Under the pieces are notes generated by a model, which saw only the letters and a list, made by a program, of their open reading frames with translations, did no database searches and was not told the origin of the DNA. Both the position numbers and the translations under genes were made by a program. Shown piece after piece: positions 29,701 through 38,463 of a stretch of DNA of 64,000 nucleotides. Where the stretch lies: the NCBI RefSeq assembly GCF_016858125.1, contig NZ_CP064781.1, forward strand, positions 3,543,501 through 3,607,500. The letters are read 5' to 3'. Position 1 is the stretch's first letter. Each line of letters starts with the position of its first letter. This DNA is from Azospira restricta (GTDB taxonomy: Bacteria; Pseudomonadota; Gammaproteobacteria; Burkholderiales; Rhodocyclaceae).

Positions 29701-31192
29701 CTTCATCCCGGAAGAATTCGTCAGCTACAGCAAGCTGTCCCGCCTGTACCTGAACGAACCGCAGGTCCGCTTCCCCAACCTGCTGTGCGGCATCACCCCG
29801 GCGCCGACCCAGCGCGACTACTTCTGGGACGGCGTGATGAGCGGCTACCAGACACCGGACGGCACGGCCAGCACCGCACCGTCGAAATCGCTGCTCTTCG
29901 CGGCGATGCGCCGCGGCGGACGGGCGGTGTATGCGCTCAACGTCACCGACCCGGCCAATCCCAAGTTCCAGTGGCGGATTACCAATGCCTCGACCGGCTA
30001 CTCGGACCTCGGCCAGACCTGGTCGGAAGTGAAGCCGATCCGCTTGAAGGGGGTCGAAAGCGGTAGTGGCGTCACGAAGCAGGCCGTCGTCTTCGGCGCC
30101 GGCTATGACCCGACCGAGGAAGACAAGCCATCCGGGAGCCTCCGCAGCCCGACGATGGGACGCGGCGTCTATGTCGCCGACATGGATACCGGTGCCCTGC
30201 TCGCCTTCCTCCAACCGCCGGCCAGCGTCAAGAAGTACAGTTTCACCGCCGATGTGACGCCGGTAGATGTCGACGGCGACGGCAACGTCGACCGCATCTA
30301 CGCGGTGGATACCGGCGGCAACCTGTTCCGCTTCGATGCCGACCAGACGGCAGCGCCGGGAACGACCTGGACGACCTACCATCTTGCCAAGCTGGGCGAC
30401 GTCGATGACAACGGCGGCACCGATGCGCGCAAGTTCCTGTTCGCCCCGGCGGTTGCGCCGACGCTGGACATCGCCACCGGCCAGGCCGCGTATTTCGTGG
30501 CGATGGGCAGCGGCGACCGGGAGAAACCGCTGAAGCATCCGGTGACGGTCACCTGTCCGGCCTACTACGGCGGCAGCGGCACCTTCGGCGCGGCCGTGCA
30601 GGACCGCTTCTACAGCATCCTCGACAAAGTCCAGATTGGCAGCGACCCGACGACGATCAACGCCAGCCCGATCGTCGAGAGCAATCTCATCGAGGTGAAT
30701 GCAAACCCCAACTCGCTCACCGCGTTCGATATGGGATCGACGGCCAAGGGTTGGTACATCTCGCTGAAGAACGAAACCGACGCGACGACGACGCTCGACG
30801 AGGAGAAGACGGTCAATTCGCCGCAGGTGGTCGGCGGCGTGATGTTCTTCGCCACCAATACGCCGCAGAGACCCGACACCTCGCTGGGCATCTGCAGCAA
30901 TCTCGGGCAAGCGCTGGGCTACGCGGTCGACCCCTATACCGGCCTGCCGGCCTTCAACCGCGATAACACCTCGGGAACGACCAAGGCGGTCAACTACGCG
31001 GCCACACTGACCGGCGGCGGCCTGTCGCCGACCGTCACCTCGGGCGTCGTGATGATTGGCGGGAAGCCCTACTACGGGATCATCGGCGGCGGCGGCGGCG
31101 GAGTGGAAGGAGGCGTTATCCGTTCCGACAAGGTCAACCAGAACCCGCCGGGAATGCGCAAGAAGGTTTACTGGTTCTATCGCGCCGACTGA
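26705..31192 (+). CDS. pilY1: PilY1-type pilus tip adhesin with inserted beta domains (cluster 1)
   Basis: 1495 residues. Signal peptide of about 23 residues (MSMKTISRAVVG start, cleavage near SFA|DD). An N-terminal von Willebrand A-like domain has a degraded metal site: DNSAN at 47-51 where DxSxS is expected. Two extra beta-sandwich-like segments follow, around 560-635 (valine/threonine-rich, with AAHGFAVGDTVTITGA) and around 825-925. The C-terminal PilY1 beta-propeller (about 940-1495) contains a calcium loop, VDVDGDGNVD at 1187-1196, where Ca2+ controls pilus extension/retraction in known PilY1 proteins. GAGGAG precedes ATG 26705. Last gene of the plus cluster, followed by a terminator. 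Confidence 0.9.
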   Translation: MSMKTISRAVVGALLAAATVSFADDIDLYVGGEQVTGAETNVVIFLDNSANWSNASGWPATQGEAELDALKAVIDTLNDSINVGVMMHTRTGTTSGAYVRFAVRPMNATNRAKLKEVFDDIKSTAPNAPQDKVAQSADGDHAIEEVFRYFNSKALGFTAARDTKEDYTNNTAYYDVGGGVSAALDTKANPASALGTHAYATSAATTYSGPASSNAGCAKNYLVWIGNTSLDGSTDTSRLTAAAALIGETASTTQISVSGNSQPGSVMIDEWARFMYQYGVPTTIDDPARPGHKKMNKIITYAVDTFPADPAPTACIGDTTGGAQQIGQHYVMQSVATAGGGKCYPAANTSQLSVALAKIFSEIQAVNSVFASASLPVSVNTQGTFENQIYIGMFRPDSSARPRWLGNLKEYKFARYCDENSNDKVDSGEAIADNVTNPTCSSTDKLKLFLADRNNNPAVDQRTTAEGGTGFLDLNAVSHWTTEQSPGFWSFFPDPVAGTDDSPDGPLVERGGAAFKLRNQFASGRNLYTCLGTCLSGAAGTSLNTQTFTTSNTTITGMLNPGGKSVTLARSGNTVTATASAAHGFAVGDTVTITGATTPAEYLGAKTIVSVPTSTTFTFGVTEMPLDDTGNAKVSVAQGSFALADIDVTVSDWTTGAATATSQTNPGGYVVGDTLLITGGSQSYVNSAAGGATVNAAGGGTFSYALTVPVPVSPATTAGVNSIGGTDRNSASVQRQENLVVVDAGSRVDNVITPGLTTVTLKNVVPTEYNVVGRTIEQEGTDCNNLVAGWAPVPTTGSDRQRYFCFRLFTLTNSTATAQKILDPQPVNITRSVGSQVATATLKNAASPNLSGSTLTISGSVGYDGAWALGGAYPGGDPAGAGTFAIAADGRSFTFGPITLSPGAPSGTYTATPGLATTTVAAANLINWVRGMDVVNDENQNNSFTDVRASIHADVLHSRPLMFNYGGSTGVVGYYGSNDGLLHAIKGGTTDSDGNELWAFIPEEFVSYSKLSRLYLNEPQVRFPNLLCGITPAPTQRDYFWDGVMSGYQTPDGTASTAPSKSLLFAAMRRGGRAVYALNVTDPANPKFQWRITNASTGYSDLGQTWSEVKPIRLKGVESGSGVTKQAVVFGAGYDPTEEDKPSGSLRSPTMGRGVYVADMDTGALLAFLQPPASVKKYSFTADVTPVDVDGDGNVDRIYAVDTGGNLFRFDADQTAAPGTTWTTYHLAKLGDVDDNGGTDARKFLFAPAVAPTLDIATGQAAYFVAMGSGDREKPLKHPVTVTCPAYYGGSGTFGAAVQDRFYSILDKVQIGSDPTTINASPIVESNLIEVNANPNSLTAFDMGSTAKGWYISLKNETDATTTLDEEKTVNSPQVVGGVMFFATNTPQRPDTSLGICSNLGQALGYAVDPYTGLPAFNRDNTSGTTKAVNYAATLTGGGLSPTVTSGVVMIGGKPYYGIIGGGGGGVEGGVIRSDKVNQNPPGMRKKVYWFYRAD

Positions 31193-31216
31193 CCTTCCGC
31201 CCCGCCCGCCATAAGC

Positions 31217-31252
31217 AACGGCTGCCCCGCTCCCGGGGCAGCCGTTTTTTTT
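31217..31252 (+). terminator. Intrinsic terminator after pilY1 (cluster 1)
   Basis: 13-bp perfect stem AACGGCTGCCCCG/CGGGGCAGCCGTT with a 4-nt loop, ending in an eight-T run (31245-31252). Confidence 0.96.
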
Positions 31253-31316
31253 GCCCAACTATCGCCACGGCAGGAGCATCCAGGTTTAGAGCCCGGCCTT
31301 CGCAACAGCGAAAAGC

Positions 31317-31346
31317 AAAAGGGCCCCCGAACAACCGGGAGCCCTT
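31317..31346 (-). terminator. Intrinsic terminator of tRNA-Thr
   Basis: 11-bp stem AAGGGCTCCCG/CGGGGGCCCTT (one G-T pair), followed on the minus strand by TTTTGCTTTT. It begins 8 nt after the tRNA 3' end. Confidence 0.85.
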
Positions 31347-31354
31347 GCAGATTC

Positions 31355-31430
<76 letters not shown>

Positions 31431-31441
31431 AGCGGACGCGG

Positions 31442-31470
31442 ATTATAGCAGCTTTCCGGCGAAGAGAAGA
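31442..31470 (-). promoter_or_regulatory. tRNA-Thr promoter
   Basis: Perfect TATAAT on the minus strand (31447-31442), 11 nt before the mature tRNA, with TCTTCT at 17-nt spacing as a weak -35. Confidence 0.6.
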
Positions 31471-31476
31471 ACGGGA

Positions 31477-32103
31477 TCAGCGCACCTCGAACTCGACGAG
31501 GACTTTCATGCGTGCCTTCACCGGCCGCTCGTCCTTGATCCCCGGGCGCATCTTCGCGTTGCGGAAAATTTCCGCCAGCGACTCCGCGATATCGGCCGGC
31601 ACGTCGGCCGCATCGACATCGACGTGATCCACCGCGCCGGTGGCGCCGACATAAATGACCAGCACCACCTGCCCCTTGTCCCTGCGCATTCCTTGCGGGT
31701 CGTCTAGGCCGATGACGATCGGCTGCTCGGGGCTGGGCCGGACGTCAAGCCGATCCCCCGCGAGGTAGGCGCCCCGGTCGAACCCGCGCGGCAACGAGGC
31801 CGGCAAGAACGGCAGCGGCGCGGCTGACGACGGCTCATCGCCGGCGGAACCCTTGTGCTCACCGGCATCCGGAGCCGGCTCCGCCTCACGTCCCTCCGAG
31901 TCGCCGGCGACCCGCCCATTCGCCGCAAGTTGTTCGGCGGTCGACTCGAGCGCGATGGCCGGCGATGCTTCGAGCAGGCGCAGCCGCAACTCGATCCGCC
32001 CGCGCGCCGCCCCCCCGGACGACGGCGCGAACCCCGGCAGCCACAACAGCAGCAGGTGGAATGCGACAGACAGCAGCAGACAACAGCCCAGGCGTTTCGT
32101 CAT
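31477..32103 (-). CDS. TonB C-terminal domain protein (energy-transducer-like)
   Basis: 208 residues: an N-terminal membrane helix (LGCCLLLSVAFHLLLLWL), a Pro/Glu/Ala-rich periplasmic stretch (about 60-110) and a TonB-like C-terminal domain (GQVVLVIYVGATGAVDHV through AKMRPG). The proline-rich region is short and poor in the usual PK repeats, so coupling to ExbBD is not assured. ATG 32103 is preferred; an in-frame GTG at 32130 has a later GGGAGG and is possible. It follows the second pilY1 by 67 nt in the same direction; a link to pilus biology is inferred from position only. Confidence 0.75.
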   Translation of the reverse strand: MTKRLGCCLLLSVAFHLLLLWLPGFAPSSGGAARGRIELRLRLLEASPAIALESTAEQLAANGRVAGDSEGREAEPAPDAGEHKGSAGDEPSSAAPLPFLPASLPRGFDRGAYLAGDRLDVRPSPEQPIVIGLDDPQGMRRDKGQVVLVIYVGATGAVDHVDVDAADVPADIAESLAEIFRNAKMRPGIKDERPVKARMKVLVEFEVR

Positions 32104-32170
32104 CGTCAAAAGAAAACGACCTCCCGTCACCGACGTGAGGCCGTCGCGGCGTCAGCGCCTCAGGTCCGGC

Positions 32171-35100
32171 TCAGTCGGGAATTTCCCGCCACGAGGTCCG
32201 CCACGCCTTGAGCGAGGAGCTCGGCTGACCGCCATCGTCGATATGAACCTGCCCCGACGAATCGGTAACGATGGTCACCAGCTTGCCGTTCAGGAGGCGG
32301 ACCGTCTTGATCCCGACCACCAGTGCGTTGCCACTGAGGCGGACGGCAACGGCACCGTCCGTCGCGGTATTCAAGGCGAGGCCGGTACTCAGGTCGATAG
32401 AATACTGGAAAGCATAGCCGCCCGCATTGCAGACATTGGCGTCGGGCACGTTGGCCGGCACCTTCCACAGGTTGAACGCCACCTGCGTATTGACGTTCAC
32501 CCGCTCACCCGGGGAGGCATTGCCCGGATTGAGATCCATGTACCAGCCGTCCTTGGTCGACCAGTCCATCGCCGCACCGCTCACCGTACGGATCGTTTGG
32601 CCGCCGGCATTGGTCGACTGCGCCAGCGAGCGCTCCACCATCGTCGCCCCGCGAACGTCGCCAATGGTCGTCGCCGACAGCGTGTCCTTCAGCGCGTAGA
32701 TCGTGTTCTGCGCGGTATCGGCGGAATCGCTGGTGCCGAGGTAGCGCCCGGTGGCGACCAGCACCGCGTTGTAGTTGGCATTGGACACCCGCACCGTGTT
32801 CAGCTCGGGCCGGATCGTGATCGGCTGCGGAATGCCGGTGCTCGTCTTCAGCTGCGCGAGCAGGGTCGCCTCCTTGCCGGCGGGGGCGATGTTGTCGTCG
32901 AAGTCGATCCGCCAGACGTTGCCGAGCAAGTCGCCGCCGTAGGCACGGCCGGCGACGGCGAGGCTGCCGTTCTCGAGATGGAAGTTCAACTGACCGAGAC
33001 CGCTCGGCGTCGCCGCCGTGCCGGCGGGCGTCGTGCCGTTGATGAAGGTCGAGATCCGGTCGAGCAGCGTGCCGTCCATCGCGTCGAGAACGAAGACGTG
33101 GCCGTTGCCGTCGCTGGCGGCGGTCGACGACGGACAACCGCCCGCGGGGATGTTGTTGTAGCCGGAGGAGAACATCACCACCCAGCGGCCGTCCTTGCGG
33201 CGCAGGATCTGCGGCACGCTGTAGCTGAATCCCAGCTGTTCGTGGCTGAACTCCCACAGCCCTTTCGGGTTGGCCGGGTCGGTGACGTCGAGCGCGTAGT
33301 AGCCGCAGCCGCCCTTGTTCAGTCCACCGACGAGGATCGTTCGCCAGCTGTCGGCATCGGCACAGCCCGATGCCGTCGGCAGGATGCAGACGTCGGCGAC
33401 CGCCGGCGGGCCGTCGACGAAGTACTGGTGATTGTTCGCGTAGCTGCGGTCGGCCAGCTTCCACAGATTGGGCATGACCTGGGACGGGACGAAGGCCCAG
33501 CGCTCGGCGCCGCTGTCGGCGTTGAAGGCGTGCAGCATGCCGTCGTTGGCGGCGACGTAGAGCGTTGCCGCGCGGTTCGCCTGCGCAGTCTTGAACTCGC
33601 CGTAGGTCGTGTCGTAGTCGTCGTAGGTATGCTTCGGTTCCTTCTGAAAGACCGGCACGGCATTGACGATGTCGCCGAGCACGTGCTCGCGCCCGCGGAA
33701 ATAGGGATTGGCGTTCGCGTTCTCCTCCTCGTAGGTCGCCTGCCCGCGCAGATACTTGACGAGGTTGTCGCCGGCGCTGGCGTTCGTCTTCTGCGTGGCA
33801 TTGAGGTCGTTGCCATCGACGCCGCACTGGTCCGGCTCAGGGGTCTTCGTGCAGAAGCCGTCGAAGTGCCCGCTCTTGCCGTCCGCCGCCAGGTTCGCAT
33901 ACGTGAACTCGCGCAGCTTGTTCGTTGCGCCCGCGCTGAAATACTTGATCGCCCGCCCGTCCTGGCCGGCCCCGGCGGCGGCGATGCGCGTATCGAGCTG
34001 GTCACGGGCCTGCCAGTCGGGACTGCCGGAGAGTGCGCCGGTGTTCGGATCGATGCGCAGCTTCTTCACTTCGCCATCCCAGGCGACGGTACGGTAGAGG
34101 GCGACGAAGACGCCGTTGTCGGTCGCGGTCGGCTGCAGCGTCGAGGTCGCGGCCGCCGAGGACGAGCCGGTGCGGGCCGAGATGCCGGCCAGCGCGGAAC
34201 GGATGCCGTCGGCGAGGCTCTCGGCATTGGCCGCGCTGTAGTAGGTGCCGCGGCCGTTCACCGCCGCGTGCCAGAGGTCGTCGATGCGTTCTTCGCCGCT
34301 GTTGTTGATCGGGTCCGGCCAGGTCGGCGCCCCGTTCTTGATGTCGTAGTACTGGACCGTGGCGGCATCGGCGTCCTTGGCAGCCGTTTCGTAGTCGCGC
34401 TCGTAGAGGATCGTGCCGTTGGCGCCGAGGCCGATCGTGAACGTGGTCATGTGCTGCTGCTGGTTGACGTCCTTGCCGGCGCCGAGCACGTTGTTGTCGC
34501 ACAGGTTGCCGTAGCTCGTCGAAGCGATCGTGTTGCTGCAGTTACCGAGCGCCGCGCTGCGCAGGTCGGTCATGTAGTAGTAGTAGGCGATGTCGCCGAG
34601 GGTGTTGGCGACGTTGTTGCCGTCGCGGTACGGCAGCGTCGCCGACGCCGCCGACCCGGCGACGTAGCCGGCGAAGGCGGTCGCGGCAAAGGTACGGGAC
34701 TTGGTGCCGCTGTCCTTGACGACGTTGTAGACCGGCGTCACCGTCAGTCCGCCGGCCGCCGCCGGCGCCACGATCGTCAGCCGGTTCGGGCCGCCGTCGA
34801 AGGTCGCCGAGAAGCCGGTGGTACCGGTACGGTTGTTGATGCTGGTCGCCGCCGCGTTGCCGATCGTGTCGCCGTTGGTGCTGCACGACGCCGGCACCGA
34901 CGCCGCATCGAGCAGTTCGACCGGGCCGCTGCCGGTGTTCACCGTGATGCTGGTGAAGCGATAGCAGGCATTGCTGCCGCTGCCGCTCTGGCCGCTCCAG
35001 CTGATCGTCGCCGACGCCGGCACGGCGGCAACGGGGCCGCCGTCGGTGTTGCCGACTTCGGTCGTGCCGTCGATCCGGTACGGGCCGTAGGTACTGGTCT

Positions 35101-36109
35101 CGTAATTGGTATTCCAGTAGCCGTCGGTCGACAGGATCGCGAAGTTCTGCTGACAGGAATACTGCACCGGATCCCAGCCGGCGATCTGGCCCGCATACAT
35201 GCGCCCGGCGCGTGCCAGCGCCGCGCGCAGCGGCGTCCACCCGGCCGAACGGTTCTCCAGCAGGCGGGTAAAGAAATTCGTGCGATGCGTGCCGGTGAAG
35301 TCGTCGACTTTCAGATCGCTGTTCGGCATCGAGGCGCCGCCCGCGGAACCGCTCTCCTTGCTGGAAATGAAGAAGAGGCCGACGCGGTACTTGTCGGAAA
35401 GATCGGCGAAGGCTTCGGCCGTCGCCGCCTTCATCATGTAGGCGCGCTTGCGGTAGTAGCTGTACCAGTTCGCGTAGTTCGTCTTCGCCGCCTCGCTGCC
35501 GTTGGCGCCGGTCGGCGCTGCGATGTCGGCGGCGTTGGTCACGGCGCCGTACTTCGCATCCGCCAGGCAGCTCGTCTTGTTCAGGTCGCCGGCGGCAACG
35601 GGGGTCGTGTAGTAGTACTTCGGGCTTGCCGTCGTGCGCAGGTTGGCGGTATTGGACAGATCCCGCGTGGCGTTCGAGGTACTGTCGCCGCCGTAGGTGT
35701 AGCCCGGCACCGGGAAGTAGCCATCCAGCCGGGCCGCGGTGAAGCTGGCGTCGGGATAGCGCTTGACGCCGTCCGCATAGACCGCGCCGTCCGGCTTGTA
35801 GGGCGGCTTGTAGGTCACCGTCGGGTTGTAGGCGAGCGTGTTGTACCGGTACCAGCCCCAGCACCGGTCGTCACGGTGGGTACCATTGCTGTCGGGCATG
35901 TTCTCGTCGTCCATCGAGCCCGAATCGTCGACGATGAACGCCAGGTTCGGCTTGACGGTCGTCGCTGCGCTCAGCCCGTTGGCCAGCGGACCGTCGGCGA
36001 GGTCGGTCGGCGCGGCGGCGGCGGGCACGATGCTGCACAGTCCGGCAGCGGCGACGGCGACGACGATGACCCGACCCGACCGGAAGACGAAGGCTGCGCG
36101 CGGTTCCAT
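32171..36109 (-). CDS. pilY1: PilY1-type pilus tip adhesin with an intact vWA MIDAS (cluster 2)
   Basis: 1312 residues. Signal peptide about 33 residues, ending AAAA|PTD. The N-terminal vWA domain has a complete metal site, DDSGS at 61-65, unlike the paralogue of cluster 1. An inserted beta-rich segment (about residues 375-520) interrupts it. The C-terminal half is the PilY1 propeller (NDGMLHAFNADSG, GGLNKGGCGYYALDVTDP). ATG 36109 is chosen because GGAG lies 6 nt upstream; an in-frame ATG at 36121 has no ribosome-binding site and sits 2 nt after the pilX stop. Confidence 0.92.
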   Translation of the reverse strand: MEPRAAFVFRSGRVIVVAVAAAGLCSIVPAAAAPTDLADGPLANGLSAATTVKPNLAFIVDDSGSMDDENMPDSNGTHRDDRCWGWYRYNTLAYNPTVTYKPPYKPDGAVYADGVKRYPDASFTAARLDGYFPVPGYTYGGDSTSNATRDLSNTANLRTTASPKYYYTTPVAAGDLNKTSCLADAKYGAVTNAADIAAPTGANGSEAAKTNYANWYSYYRKRAYMMKAATAEAFADLSDKYRVGLFFISSKESGSAGGASMPNSDLKVDDFTGTHRTNFFTRLLENRSAGWTPLRAALARAGRMYAGQIAGWDPVQYSCQQNFAILSTDGYWNTNYETSTYGPYRIDGTTEVGNTDGGPVAAVPASATISWSGQSGSGSNACYRFTSITVNTGSGPVELLDAASVPASCSTNGDTIGNAAATSINNRTGTTGFSATFDGGPNRLTIVAPAAAGGLTVTPVYNVVKDSGTKSRTFAATAFAGYVAGSAASATLPYRDGNNVANTLGDIAYYYYMTDLRSAALGNCSNTIASTSYGNLCDNNVLGAGKDVNQQQHMTTFTIGLGANGTILYERDYETAAKDADAATVQYYDIKNGAPTWPDPINNSGEERIDDLWHAAVNGRGTYYSAANAESLADGIRSALAGISARTGSSSAAATSTLQPTATDNGVFVALYRTVAWDGEVKKLRIDPNTGALSGSPDWQARDQLDTRIAAAGAGQDGRAIKYFSAGATNKLREFTYANLAADGKSGHFDGFCTKTPEPDQCGVDGNDLNATQKTNASAGDNLVKYLRGQATYEEENANANPYFRGREHVLGDIVNAVPVFQKEPKHTYDDYDTTYGEFKTAQANRAATLYVAANDGMLHAFNADSGAERWAFVPSQVMPNLWKLADRSYANNHQYFVDGPPAVADVCILPTASGCADADSWRTILVGGLNKGGCGYYALDVTDPANPKGLWEFSHEQLGFSYSVPQILRRKDGRWVVMFSSGYNNIPAGGCPSSTAASDGNGHVFVLDAMDGTLLDRISTFINGTTPAGTAATPSGLGQLNFHLENGSLAVAGRAYGGDLLGNVWRIDFDDNIAPAGKEATLLAQLKTSTGIPQPITIRPELNTVRVSNANYNAVLVATGRYLGTSDSADTAQNTIYALKDTLSATTIGDVRGATMVERSLAQSTNAGGQTIRTVSGAAMDWSTKDGWYMDLNPGNASPGERVNVNTQVAFNLWKVPANVPDANVCNAGGYAFQYSIDLSTGLALNTATDGAVAVRLSGNALVVGIKTVRLLNGKLVTIVTDSSGQVHIDDGGQPSSSLKAWRTSWREIPD

Positions 36110-36123
36110 GGAGCGCTCCATTT

Positions 36124-36849
36124 CTACGACGACTCGGCGACGCTGAGATAGGTTTCGGTATAGCTGACCGTATTGCGCGGCCCGCGCGAACGGACAACGA
36201 TGCGGAACATCAGTGCGGAGAGGCCGCTGCCGCCGCCCCCCGCCGCGGAGAGGACCGTATGCCGCCCGTAATCGAGGCCGCCCTTGTTGATCTGCCGCGT
36301 CGTCAGCATCATGTTCGTCGGACGCGCGCAATTGTTGCCGACGGCATTGGCGTCGCCGACCGTCTTGCACATCCGGGTGATGACGTAGCTGGTCGTGTAG
36401 CCGTTCGCCGAAACCGCCGGCGACGCCTTGAGGCAGGCTGCGAAAGAACCGCTGGCGGCATAGGCGCAGTTGTCGTTGTCCCAGTCGACGAGGATGCGCG
36501 TGGCCGCCTTCGCGTGGCCGGCGATATCCAGCCCGTCCAGGCTGGTGGCGTAATAGGCGCCGGTCGGATCCTGCGCCGAGCAGCCGCTGGCGCAGCGGCT
36601 GTCGTGGAGGTCGGCCGGCGCCGTGCTCAGGCGGGCCATCAGCCAGGCCGAAGCGTTTTCGAGGGCGTTGTCGGCGGCGGCGGTGGTGCCCTGCTTGAAG
36701 CCGAGGTTGCCGAGGACCAGCGTGCCGGTATCGACCGAGCGGACCAGCGCCACGGTGGCGAGCGAGATCGACACCAGCGCGATCAGCACGATCATCAGCG
36801 TCAGGCCGCGCTGCCGATGCGCGCGCCGGCCCAGGGTCAGAGCGCGCAT
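36124..36849 (-). CDS. pilX: PilX-type minor pilin (cluster 2)
   Basis: 241 residues. Prepilin site RG|LTLMIVLIALVSISLATV; position 5 is Met, not Glu, as in the other PilX here and in GspK-like tip subunits. The globular domain has several Cys pairs. Its ATG lies inside the end of pilW (13-nt overlap), and its stop is 14 nt before the chosen pilY1 start. Confidence 0.88.
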   Translation of the reverse strand: MRALTLGRRAHRQRGLTLMIVLIALVSISLATVALVRSVDTGTLVLGNLGFKQGTTAAADNALENASAWLMARLSTAPADLHDSRCASGCSAQDPTGAYYATSLDGLDIAGHAKAATRILVDWDNDNCAYAASGSFAACLKASPAVSANGYTTSYVITRMCKTVGDANAVGNNCARPTNMMLTTRQINKGGLDYGRHTVLSAAGGGGSGLSALMFRIVVRSRGPRNTVSYTETYLSVAESS

Positions 36850-38015
36850 GCCGGATTCCCCGTTTTCTGCAGCCAGACGAGATTGCGGACCGGGATCGTG
36901 CTCTCGAACACCCGATAGCGATAGCGCTGCCAGTCGGCGCCGGTGGTATCCAGCTTGATCGCGACGCCGCTGGTGGCGACGCCGGGGTTGGGCCGCCAGC
37001 AGACCACCGCCGGATTCGGCGTCGCCGTGTTGCACTTGCCGGCGGCGGCGAGATCGGCCTCGTTCAGCGTGACGACGTCCTTCTCCGGAACCAGGCTGCG
37101 CGCGACCAAGGCGATGCGCAGCGCGCGCAACTGCTGCCACTGGGCGATGGTCGTCGGCTGCGTCGCCTCCCAGGTATCGACCACGCAGTCGCCATCGGCG
37201 TCCTTGCCGTACACCGCCTGCAGCTGGACGATCTGCGAGAACAGGTCCTGCGCGGGGGCCGCGCCCGTCGCCGAATCGAACCGGGTCAGACGCAGGTTGC
37301 TCCCCGCAATGTCGTAGGTGTGGTCGAGGAAACGGCCGAGGTTGACCAGATAGGAATTGGTCGGATAGCCGGACGACGGGAAAATGGTCTGTCCCCCCGG
37401 ATGGTTCCATTCGCTCTGCCCCGGACTGTGCAGGACCTGGTTCTGCCCCTGCCCGCCGCCGCCACCTCCGCCGCCACCGCCGTCCTTGGTCACCTCGAAC
37501 AGCGAGCACCAGTTGGTTGCCGACGGAGTCTCCGGCACCGCCACCATCAGGTCGTTTTCCTGGATGCCGACGTCGGACTCGACGAAGAAATTGGCCGCCT
37601 CGGCCGCATGATCGACGGTGACGCGCGTCGGCAGCGAAATGCCGACCTTGTCGCTGGCCAACGTCCGGATCGCATCCGGCGCGCCGTCGACGCCATCGAT
37701 GATCGAGATCGGCGACATGGTCAGGGTCTTCGTCGGGCCGCCGCCGTACTTCATGCGGATCTCGCAGCCGAGCGCGCTGAGCACCGTGGTCAGCCCGTAG
37801 CCGGCGCTTTTCACGTCGCGTTCGACCGTGTACAGCGCGAGCGCACCGTTGAGCGTGGTGTCCGCGCCGCTCGTGATCGCGCGCTTGCGCTCTTCCGCAA
37901 CCGCCATCACCTGGCCGATCACGACCACGGTAATGAGGCCGATGACCATCGCCACCAGCAACTCCACCAGGGTGAAGCCAGCCGCCGTCCGTCGCTGTTT
38001 CGATTCTCTGCGCAT
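36837..38015 (-). CDS. pilW: PilW-type minor pilin with a polyglycine run (cluster 2)
   Basis: 392 residues. Prepilin site AG|FTLVELLVAMVIGLITVVVIG. Near residue 180 there is an uninterrupted run of ten glycines followed by QGQNQ, likely a flexible surface loop. Further on is YGKDADGDCVVDTW, matching the DxDGDxxVD loop of the cluster 1 PilW. GC-rich repetitive coding at the glycine run (about 37450-37480) is a site prone to length variation. Confidence 0.92.
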   Translation of the reverse strand: MRRESKQRRTAAGFTLVELLVAMVIGLITVVVIGQVMAVAEERKRAITSGADTTLNGALALYTVERDVKSAGYGLTTVLSALGCEIRMKYGGGPTKTLTMSPISIIDGVDGAPDAIRTLASDKVGISLPTRVTVDHAAEAANFFVESDVGIQENDLMVAVPETPSATNWCSLFEVTKDGGGGGGGGGGQGQNQVLHSPGQSEWNHPGGQTIFPSSGYPTNSYLVNLGRFLDHTYDIAGSNLRLTRFDSATGAAPAQDLFSQIVQLQAVYGKDADGDCVVDTWEATQPTTIAQWQQLRALRIALVARSLVPEKDVVTLNEADLAAAGKCNTATPNPAVVCWRPNPGVATSGVAIKLDTTGADWQRYRYRVFESTIPVRNLVWLQKTGNPACAL

Positions 38016-38024
38016 CGCCGTCCC

Positions 38025-38453
38025 CTAGCTGAGCACGTTCGCCGACAGGACGTAGTTGTGCGGAACGCCGACGCCCGGCGTCTGCCAGGTGACGGTGATG
38101 GTCACCGCCGTGCCGTTCAGGACCACGCTGGCGCTGCCTCCCGGCAGGTCGCGGCCGACCTTGGTCAGCCAGTCGCTGCACTGCGCATAGGTCTGCGTGC
38201 AGCTGCCGCCGCTGATTGCGTAATTGACCAGGTTGCCCTGGTCGATCCACATCTGACCGAGCAGCTGGTTGGCGAGGAAGGACGCTTCGGCCCGGTACTT
38301 GGCGTCGGTCAGGTTGGCCCCCATCGACCCCTGCAACGCGATCAGGCCGAGAATGCCGAGCGACAGCAGCACCACCGAGATGAGCGCCTCGATCAGCGCG
38401 ATGCCCGCTTGTCGGAGCGGGGCGCGGGAAGAGGGGGGCGGCCTCGTTGTCAT
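38025..38453 (-). CDS. pilV: PilV-type minor pilin (cluster 2)
   Basis: 142 residues. Prepilin site AG|IALIEALISVVLLSLGILGL with Glu5 and the GILGL signature of PilV. Nine nt separate it from pilW and 10 nt from fimT. It is shorter than the cluster 1 paralogue. Confidence 0.9.
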   Translation of the reverse strand: MTTRPPPSSRAPLRQAGIALIEALISVVLLSLGILGLIALQGSMGANLTDAKYRAEASFLANQLLGQMWIDQGNLVNYAISGGSCTQTYAQCSDWLTKVGRDLPGGSASVVLNGTAVTITVTWQTPGVGVPHNYVLSANVLS

Positions 38454-38463
38454 CGTGCGCCGC

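Noticed and set aside
28028-31258. Minus-strand frame opposite the first pilY1
   Set aside because: Same reason: GC-skew shadow, low-complexity Arg/Val/Asp translation; it also reads through the cluster terminator.
31853-36151. Plus-strand frame of about 1400 codons opposite the second pilY1
   Set aside because: Antisense of a clear PilY1 gene with signal peptide and vWA domain; no family motif, start signal or promoter of its own.
37440-37490. CRISPR-like or tandem repeat at the GC-rich tract
   Set aside because: It is simply the polyglycine codon run of PilW; no spaced repeat units.
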